DNA from: Pseudomonadota bacterium
Lineage (GTDB): Bacteria > Pseudomonadota > Alphaproteobacteria > Acetobacterales > Acetobacteraceae
Assembly (NCBI GenBank): GCA_021826565.1
Contig: JAKAZJ010000101.1
Coordinates: forward strand, 1 to 6,916
Reading direction: 5' to 3'
DNA: 6,916 bases
Made by a program: the position numbers and the translations under genes. The number at the start of each line of letters is the position of its first letter. The first letter of the stretch is position 1. Below, one piece after another: positions 5,933 to 6,916 of this stretch. The notes beneath the pieces are model-generated. The model searched no databases and was not told the origin of the DNA. It saw only the letters and a list, made by a program, of their open reading frames with translations.

Positions 5933-6819
5933 CCCGTTGCGGTTTCGTCGCGCTGCTGGGGGCACCGAACGCGGGCAAATCCACCTTGCTCAATCGCCTG
6001 ACCGGGGCGCGGCTGTCGATTGTCACGCCGAAGGCGCAGACCACGCGCTTCCGCGTCCGCGGCGTGATGATGGCGGCCGACGCCCAGGTGATCCTGGTGG
6101 ACACGCCCGGCATCTTCCGCCCGCGCCGGCGGCTGGACCGCGCCATGGTGGCCGCAGCCTGGAGCGGGGCGCGCGATGCCGACCTGGCGGTGCTGGTGGT
6201 GGACGCCCGCGCCGGCGTGACCGAGGGCGTGCGCGAGATCGCGGCCGGACTGGCCGCCGCCGGCCGGCCCGCATGGTTGTTGCTGAACAAGACCGATCTG
6301 CTGCCGCCCGCCCGCCTGCTGCCGCTGATCGCGACATTGACCGCCCTGGCCCGGTTCGCCGAGACCTTCCCGGTCAGCGCCGCGCACGGCGATGGGCTGG
6401 AGCCGTTGCGCGCGGCGCTGGCCGCGGCGATGCCCGAGGGACCGTTCCTCTATCCGCCCGACGAACTGACCGACCTGCCGGACCGGCTATATGCGGCCGA
6501 GCTGGTGCGCGAACAGGTGTTCCTGCAAACGCATGAGGAAATCCCCTATGCCACCACGGTGGAAACGGAATCCTGGCGCGATCAGCCGGATGGCTCGGCG
6601 CGGGTGGATGCCACGATCTACGTGAGCCGGCCTGGTCACAAAGCGATCCTGATCGGCGCCGGCGGCGCGCGCATCCGCGAGATCGGGGCGAAGGCGCGGG
6701 CGGCGCTGGCGCGCGAGCTTGGCCGCCCGGTGCATCTGTTCGTGAACGTGAAGGAACGCGCGGGCTGGGACGAGGAACGGGCACGGCTGCGCGCAATCGG
6801 TCTGGACGATCCTCCCTGA
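5929..6819 (+). CDS. era: GTPase Era
   Basis: Era is a Ras-like GTPase that binds 16S rRNA near its 3' end and helps mature the 30S subunit. The 296 residues match the family length. All GTPase motifs are visible: G1 GAPNAGKST (11-19), switch I PKAQTTRFRV (34-43), G3 DTPG (58-61), G4 NKTD (120-123) and G5 SA (150-151). The inter-domain segment REQVFLQTHEEIPYATTVE (194-212) is diagnostic of Era, and the C-terminal KH domain carries GHKAILIGAGGARIREIG (236-253). The KH loop reads GAGG where a basic residue (GKGG-like) is common. The start at 5929 shares ATGA with the stop of the oxidoreductase gene and has only a poor Shine-Dalgarno sequence, so translation is probably coupled to the gene upstream; a TTG at 5902 would extend into that gene and is not preferred. 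era is often found next to rnc and recO; neither is seen here. Confidence 0.96.
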   Translation: MTRCGFVALLGAPNAGKSTLLNRLTGARLSIVTPKAQTTRFRVRGVMMAADAQVILVDTPGIFRPRRRLDRAMVAAAWSGARDADLAVLVVDARAGVTEGVREIAAGLAAAGRPAWLLLNKTDLLPPARLLPLIATLTALARFAETFPVSAAHGDGLEPLRAALAAAMPEGPFLYPPDELTDLPDRLYAAELVREQVFLQTHEEIPYATTVETESWRDQPDGSARVDATIYVSRPGHKAILIGAGGARIREIGAKARAALARELGRPVHLFVNVKERAGWDEERARLRAIGLDDPP

Positions 6820-6883
6820 CGGCAGGTTGTCGGCCGCGCCAACGGCGGCTAAGCCGGAGCGGAAGAGTCGTTCGGAGGTTCGC

Positions 6884-6916
6884 ATGACGCCCAACACCAC
6901 CCGCGTGTTCTACGTG
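6884..6916 (+). CDS. Start of an unidentified protein (first 11 codons only)
   Basis: An ATG at 6884 opens a frame reading MTPNTTRVFYV to the right edge of the window. A strong Shine-Dalgarno sequence, GGAGGT (6874-6879), lies four bases before it, which is the main support. It follows era by 64 bp on the same strand, with no clear terminator between them, so it could be co-transcribed. Eleven residues are too few to name a family; it does not start like a typical RecO. Confidence 0.6.
   Translation, partial: MTPNTTRVFYV

Noticed and set aside
6820..6883. Terminator after era
   Set aside because: The spacer has only short GC-rich complementary patches and no T-run, so I could not support a terminator.

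Overview
The window is very GC-rich DNA with tightly packed genes and looks like the chromosome of an alphaproteobacterium. The strongest clue is a pyruvate dehydrogenase E1 beta subunit with its own N-terminal lipoyl domain, encoded directly behind E1 alpha and downstream of an FtsB-type division gene. The ftsB-pdhA-pdhB order is typical of alphaproteobacteria. Rhodospirillales, perhaps Acetobacteraceae, is my guess from the feel of the proteins and is not proven.

Left half, all on the minus strand and read from right to left: an enoyl-CoA hydratase/isomerase-family gene (3698-2910), an ftsB-like divisome gene (2869-2540), a 244-bp intergenic stretch with a perfect 10-bp palindrome and a candidate promoter, then pdhA (2295-1285) and pdhB (1281 to beyond base 1). 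pdhA and pdhB are separated by 3 nt and encode the E1 component that decarboxylates pyruvate and feeds acetyl groups towards acetyl-CoA. The E2 gene is expected just outside the left edge.

Right half, all on the plus strand: a secreted NMT1/SsuA-like solute-binding protein (3786-4850), a luciferase-like flavin-dependent oxidoreductase (4865-5932), the ribosome-assembly GTPase Era (5929-6819, sharing ATGA with the gene before it), and the first 11 codons of an unidentified gene (from 6884). The first three form a compact probable operon that starts divergently from the hydratase across an 87-bp spacer.

Most of the window is core metabolism and housekeeping. I see no mobile element, CRISPR array, RNA gene or defence system. 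The unusual part is the linkage: an orphan binding protein and a flavin oxidoreductase, a pairing reminiscent of sulfonate uptake and desulfonation, translationally coupled to the widely conserved GTPase era. Also of interest are a hydratase lacking one of the two classical catalytic glutamates and a possible operator upstream of pdhA.
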